A stretch of 64,000 bases of DNA from UBA11986 sp031402435 (lineage in GTDB: Bacteria > Bacteroidota > Ignavibacteria > UBA10030 > UBA6906), in contig JANNSJ010000049.1 in the NCBI GenBank assembly GCA_031402435.1, positions 16,096 to 80,095 on the forward strand. Reading direction: 5' to 3'. Shown in pieces: positions 61,023-64,000 of this stretch (within the stretch, counting starts at the first letter, position 1; each line of letters starts with the position of its first letter). The translations under genes were made by a program, and so were the position numbers. The notes beneath the pieces are model-generated. The model saw only the letters and a program-made list of their open reading frames with translations, had not been told where the DNA came from and made no database searches.

Positions 61023-62117
61023 CTATTTCAAAAGTAAAAGTTTTTTGGTCGCAACGAAGTCGCCTGCTTGAAGGCGGTAGAGATACACGCCACTCGCCAA
61101 TTCATCACCACGAAATACCACGTCATGGAAGCCGGCTTGATGTTGCTCGCTCACCAGTTGAGCTACTTGCTGACCGAGCGAGTTGTAGACTGTTAGCGTG
61201 ACGAAAGAGTTGTGCGGCACGACGTAATGAATTACTGTCGATGGATTCCAGGGATTAGGATAATTCTGCGAGAGCATGAAAACTGTGGGGAGCGCTTTGG
61301 GCTCCACACTAGCAAGTACGTTAACTCGAATACCATCGCTGTAGTCTATGGTGCCATCCAGATCGATTTGCCTTAGACGGTAATACCAAACACCAGAGGC
61401 GACCGTTGAATCGATCCAGGAGTAATCATGTGGCTCGTTCGTTGTGCCATGGCCCTGCACAAAGCTGTTGGGTACTGTCTGGTAGCTTGTCGAATCGGCT
61501 GACTTCTGGATCTCAAAGCCATAGTTATTAACTTCGCTCATCGTTCGCCAATCAAGTCGAACCAGATTTGGCGAAATGAAAACGCCTGTAAAACTGAGAA
61601 GTTGGATGGGAAGGGACCCGTCATAGTTTATCGTCATCTTCAGCCTTGAAAAACCATTAGGGTTGGTGACAGTGTAACTTCCTGTCCCTGTCATTGGCAC
61701 ATCAATCAGATTCCCGAAGATGATGTCTTGTAACCGGCCGACAGCACCATTTGGTAGATTCCAGCCAATTGTTATGGAAGTCCCGGGACCCGGCTGGTAT
61801 TTCAGCTCATGAATGCGCGTTCCAGCAGTAGATACTGTACCAAGTCTGTAGTCTCGAAAGCTTCCATTTGCAAGATTAACACCAATGTCATCGCCAACAA
61901 GTCGCGCATCGAACACACCGGTTGGGGGAAGTGGCGGTAGCCCGGCCTCTCCAAGCGGGAGATCGATTCCGTCCGTTGCAGCGGGATCCAACCCAAACCT
62001 CAACAGCTGTGGACTATTTACTCCATTACTGACTGTAATTGGGATGTCAACTTCTGCCGCGTGGAGTGATGCAATCAGCCCACCAAAGAGAACTGCGAAA
62101 GCTAATGCTCGCTTCAT
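61023..62117 (-). CDS. T9SS-exported protein with proline-rich module and C-terminal sorting domain
   Basis: A 364-residue exported protein: signal peptide (KRALAFAVLFGGLIASLHA), then a module ending in LPPLPPTGVFDARL (27-73). A beta-sandwich resembling fibronectin-like secreted domains comes next (FTGVFISPNLVRLDWRTMSEVNNYGFEIQKS). The last 75 residues are a type A sorting domain (NYPNPWNPSTVIHYVVP ... LASGVYLYRLQAGDFVATKKLLLLK). It sits 9 nt after another T9SS cargo gene. The sorting domain shows that a type IX system operates in this organism; none of its parts are in the window. Confidence 0.85.
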   Translation of the reverse strand: MKRALAFAVLFGGLIASLHAAEVDIPITVSNGVNSPQLLRFGLDPAATDGIDLPLGEAGLPPLPPTGVFDARLVGDDIGVNLANGSFRDYRLGTVSTAGTRIHELKYQPGPGTSITIGWNLPNGAVGRLQDIIFGNLIDVPMTGTGSYTVTNPNGFSRLKMTINYDGSLPIQLLSFTGVFISPNLVRLDWRTMSEVNNYGFEIQKSADSTSYQTVPNSFVQGHGTTNEPHDYSWIDSTVASGVWYYRLRQIDLDGTIDYSDGIRVNVLASVEPKALPTVFMLSQNYPNPWNPSTVIHYVVPHNSFVTLTVYNSLGQQVAQLVSEQHQAGFHDVVFRGDELASGVYLYRLQAGDFVATKKLLLLK

Positions 62118-62126
62118 AGGTGACCT

Positions 62127-64000
62127 CTACTTTAAGATCATAAGTTTCTTAACAGAAGTGAATCCTGATGCATCAATCCGGTAGAAGTATACGCCCGATG
62201 CAATAGCGCTTGCATTGAAGTCTGCCTGGTGGTAGCCTGCTTCATACTCATGGTCGATAAGGTCTGAAACCTTCTCTCCTAGAATATTGAACACGGAGAG
62301 TTTGACCTTCGATGCAACCGGGAGTGCGAACTTGATTTTTGTCGTTGGGTTGAACGGGTTGGGATAGTTTTGGCTTAACCCAAACTCAACCGGAACCTGT
62401 GGCGCATTGCCATCCTCTTCCAGGATGAGTCTTGTCAGTGAGAGTGTCACCATGATCTTCCCGCCTTCAGCCAAAGACTGATTCAGGATTGTGCCGTCGA
62501 TGGCATCCAATACCTTGAATGATTGGCCTTGGAGATTGGAAGCGCTGATTTGCAATGGGTACACCGCAGAGCTTATGTGAACCTCATATCTCCCTCTTCC
62601 CTGTTGTTCGATCTGAGTGTCTGTCGCGTACCTGACATCGAGAATACCCGATGGTGGTACTGGTGGGAGACCTTGCGGCCCAATAATCTCTTCAGCCTTC
62701 GCAAGGTAGACACTTGCCTTTGATCCCTTGCTATCTGCAAACTCAAACCTCATCTGAGATTCAGTCGGGCGTGTTAACCTTGCGAGAGGACTAAGACTGC
62801 CCGCGGGCAAATGCAATGTTCCAGCCTGTGACGTCTCAACCCAATAGCCTTTCCCGCTGGAAAGGGTTGTGGCATTAGTATAGCCGCTACTATATCCATA
62901 GAAATTCGAGACAATGATCCCGGGTGGAGTTGTCGTTATTCCACCAACATCAGCATCCACATCAAATGGCCCAACAATGTTCCAGCCTGCGCTCATCGCA
63001 ATGTCACTAGGTACTACCCTTGGTCCAGAAAAGAAGCAGTTGGAATTACCCGTGAACTCAAGCCAGTATCCACCTCCGGTGTTCAGTGTTGCTGTCGCTA
63101 CATATCCGTTGTTGTAACCGTAGGCAATCGGGTTTGCCAAGGGAAACGAAGCACTCACATTCATGTTGTCCTGAAGGACCGGAACAGACACGAGACTCCA
63201 CCCAGAGGGATAGGTAACCTGTTTGGAAACATTCCTCGAAAAAATGATTTGCAATGAAGTAATTCCAGGGATAGACAAGGTGTAGCTGGACTGTAGCTTC
63301 ATGTTCACATTGACAATCGTTCCCGTTACTTCATCGCGCAAGTAGTAACTCCCTCCTGTCAAACTCACGGTGTCCCACGAAAACGTCATTGGGTATCCGC
63401 AAGAACCAGGCTGGAACGTCATCCTCCATGATATTGCTTTGAGAGTGTCATTGCGGAAATCTTTCCACGATGAAGCCAAAGACGGAAGTACAAACCTCGC
63501 ATCAAACACGCCGGTTGGCGGGGGTGGTGGTAATGATGCTTCTCCCAATGACAGATCTACCACATCTGTTGCAGTTGGGTACTGGCCGAATGTAAGGGTT
63601 TGTTGCCCGGTACAACTGTTGCGAACAGTAATATCGTTTCGTGGCACAGTGACTCCTGGAACATTCTGTGTGTAGATGTTCTGGTCGCCCAGCAGACGAC
63701 CATCCGACCATGCAACGATCACTCCGTTCAAGCCGTTGGAGACAGCAACGGGACCGCCTTGATTGCCGGTAGCAATTGAAGCCGGTAGGTCTAGCTGCGA
63801 GTCCTTGGCGCCCAAAGCATTGATATGCTGCGAATAGATGTCAGGAGGACCAGGGAGACCAGAATAACTAGCATAGAGAAATGTGAATCCACCAGAGTTG
63901 TCGTAGGTAGCGGTAGACGCTGATGTAGCAAAGATTGACGATACTGTCGACCAAAGTATGACACCATTTGCACTGACACGCTTTGCCCTAACTCGCGATG
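62127..64000 (-). CDS. T9SS-exported protein, 5' end outside the window
   Basis: The frame stays open to the right edge, so this is the last ~624 codons of a larger secreted protein. Reading from the edge there are beta-propeller-like repeats with Trp-Ser motifs (VILWSTVSS; IVAWSDGRLLGDQNIYTQ). Then comes the module LPPPPPTGVFDARF and two Gly/Trp-rich repeats (SGWSLVSVPV ... GGGYWLEF; AGWNIVGPFDV ... GKGYWVETS). A shortened third copy of the module (GLPPVPPSGILDVRY) precedes the C-terminal type A sorting domain (NYPNPFNPTTKIKFALP ... SGVYFYRIDASG.TSVKKLMILK). A TTG at 63815 is not the real start. Confidence 0.82.
   Translation of the reverse strand, partial: SRVRAKRVSANGVILWSTVSSIFATSASTATYDNSGGFTFLYASYSGLPGPPDIYSQHINALGAKDSQLDLPASIATGNQGGPVAVSNGLNGVIVAWSDGRLLGDQNIYTQNVPGVTVPRNDITVRNSCTGQQTLTFGQYPTATDVVDLSLGEASLPPPPPTGVFDARFVLPSLASSWKDFRNDTLKAISWRMTFQPGSCGYPMTFSWDTVSLTGGSYYLRDEVTGTIVNVNMKLQSSYTLSIPGITSLQIIFSRNVSKQVTYPSGWSLVSVPVLQDNMNVSASFPLANPIAYGYNNGYVATATLNTGGGYWLEFTGNSNCFFSGPRVVPSDIAMSAGWNIVGPFDVDADVGGITTTPPGIIVSNFYGYSSGYTNATTLSSGKGYWVETSQAGTLHLPAGSLSPLARLTRPTESQMRFEFADSKGSKASVYLAKAEEIIGPQGLPPVPPSGILDVRYATDTQIEQQGRGRYEVHISSAVYPLQISASNLQGQSFKVLDAIDGTILNQSLAEGGKIMVTLSLTRLILEEDGNAPQVPVEFGLSQNYPNPFNPTTKIKFALPVASKVKLSVFNILGEKVSDLIDHEYEAGYHQADFNASAIASGVYFYRIDASGFTSVKKLMILK

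Noticed and set aside
1..64000. CRISPR arrays, insertion sequences, prophage or rRNA genes
   Set aside because: No direct-repeat arrays, transposase or phage-like genes, or rRNA sequence was seen.

Overview
The window looks like chromosomal core DNA from a member of the Bacteroidota/Chlorobi superphylum, most likely an Ignavibacteria-type lineage. Three secreted proteins carry type IX secretion (T9SS) C-terminal sorting domains. Other clues are a bacillithiol gene, a TonB receptor with a carboxypeptidase-regulatory N-domain, a cytochrome bc complex and System I cytochrome c maturation. Several promoters read as canonical TTGACA-N17-TATAAT types rather than the TAnnTTTG type of Bacteroidia. 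No prophage, insertion sequence or CRISPR array was seen. Only bshB1 and a Spy-like gene lie on the + strand; all other genes are on the - strand.

Layout, left to right; - strand transcription runs right to left. 1-2.8 kb: cytochrome b (cut by the window edge), Rieske protein, lipid kinase, dapF. 2.8-3.3 kb: tmRNA with its own promoter and terminator. 3.3-6.2 kb: LOG-family protein, AlkZ-related protein, YgfZ, then tRNA-Lys below secG. 6.6-8.4 kb: ribD-ribE. 8.5-15.4 kb: TonB receptor, xseA, xseB, dxs, Gfo/Idh oxidoreductase, terminator. 15.6-16.3 kb: bshB1. 16.7-29.9 kb: a very long run of tightly packed genes from a glutamate dehydrogenase-family gene through a secreted protein, CapA, BamD, a thioesterase, an FG-GAP protein and a metalloprotease into ccmA-B-C-D-E-F.

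30-42 kb: four small outer-membrane barrels, a second CapA, LemA/TPM proteins, an 1822-residue PAS/GAF histidine kinase, its response regulator and a nitrilase-family amidase. 42-46.8 kb: acyl-CoA dehydrogenase, 3-hydroxyacyl-CoA dehydrogenase and thiolase, then rho. 47-52.3 kb: a TPR lipoprotein, pyrK, pyrD, folC. 52.4-55.8 kb: Spy-like protein, a short-chain dehydrogenase, folE, a PTPS-type pterin synthase and two peroxiredoxins. 55.8-60.8 kb: ugd, UDP-glucuronate decarboxylase, a DUF2279 protein and a Wzi-like barrel, a UDP-sugar and capsule-type group. 61-64 kb: two T9SS cargo proteins sharing an unusual proline-rich module.

The parts that deserve most attention are the CxxxY-type CcmE in a Ccm set without CcmG/H, the human-like pyruvoyl-tetrahydropterin synthase motif beside folE, the response regulator ending in a histidine-less HisKA-like segment, and the repeated LPPxPPxGxxDxR module in the secreted proteins.
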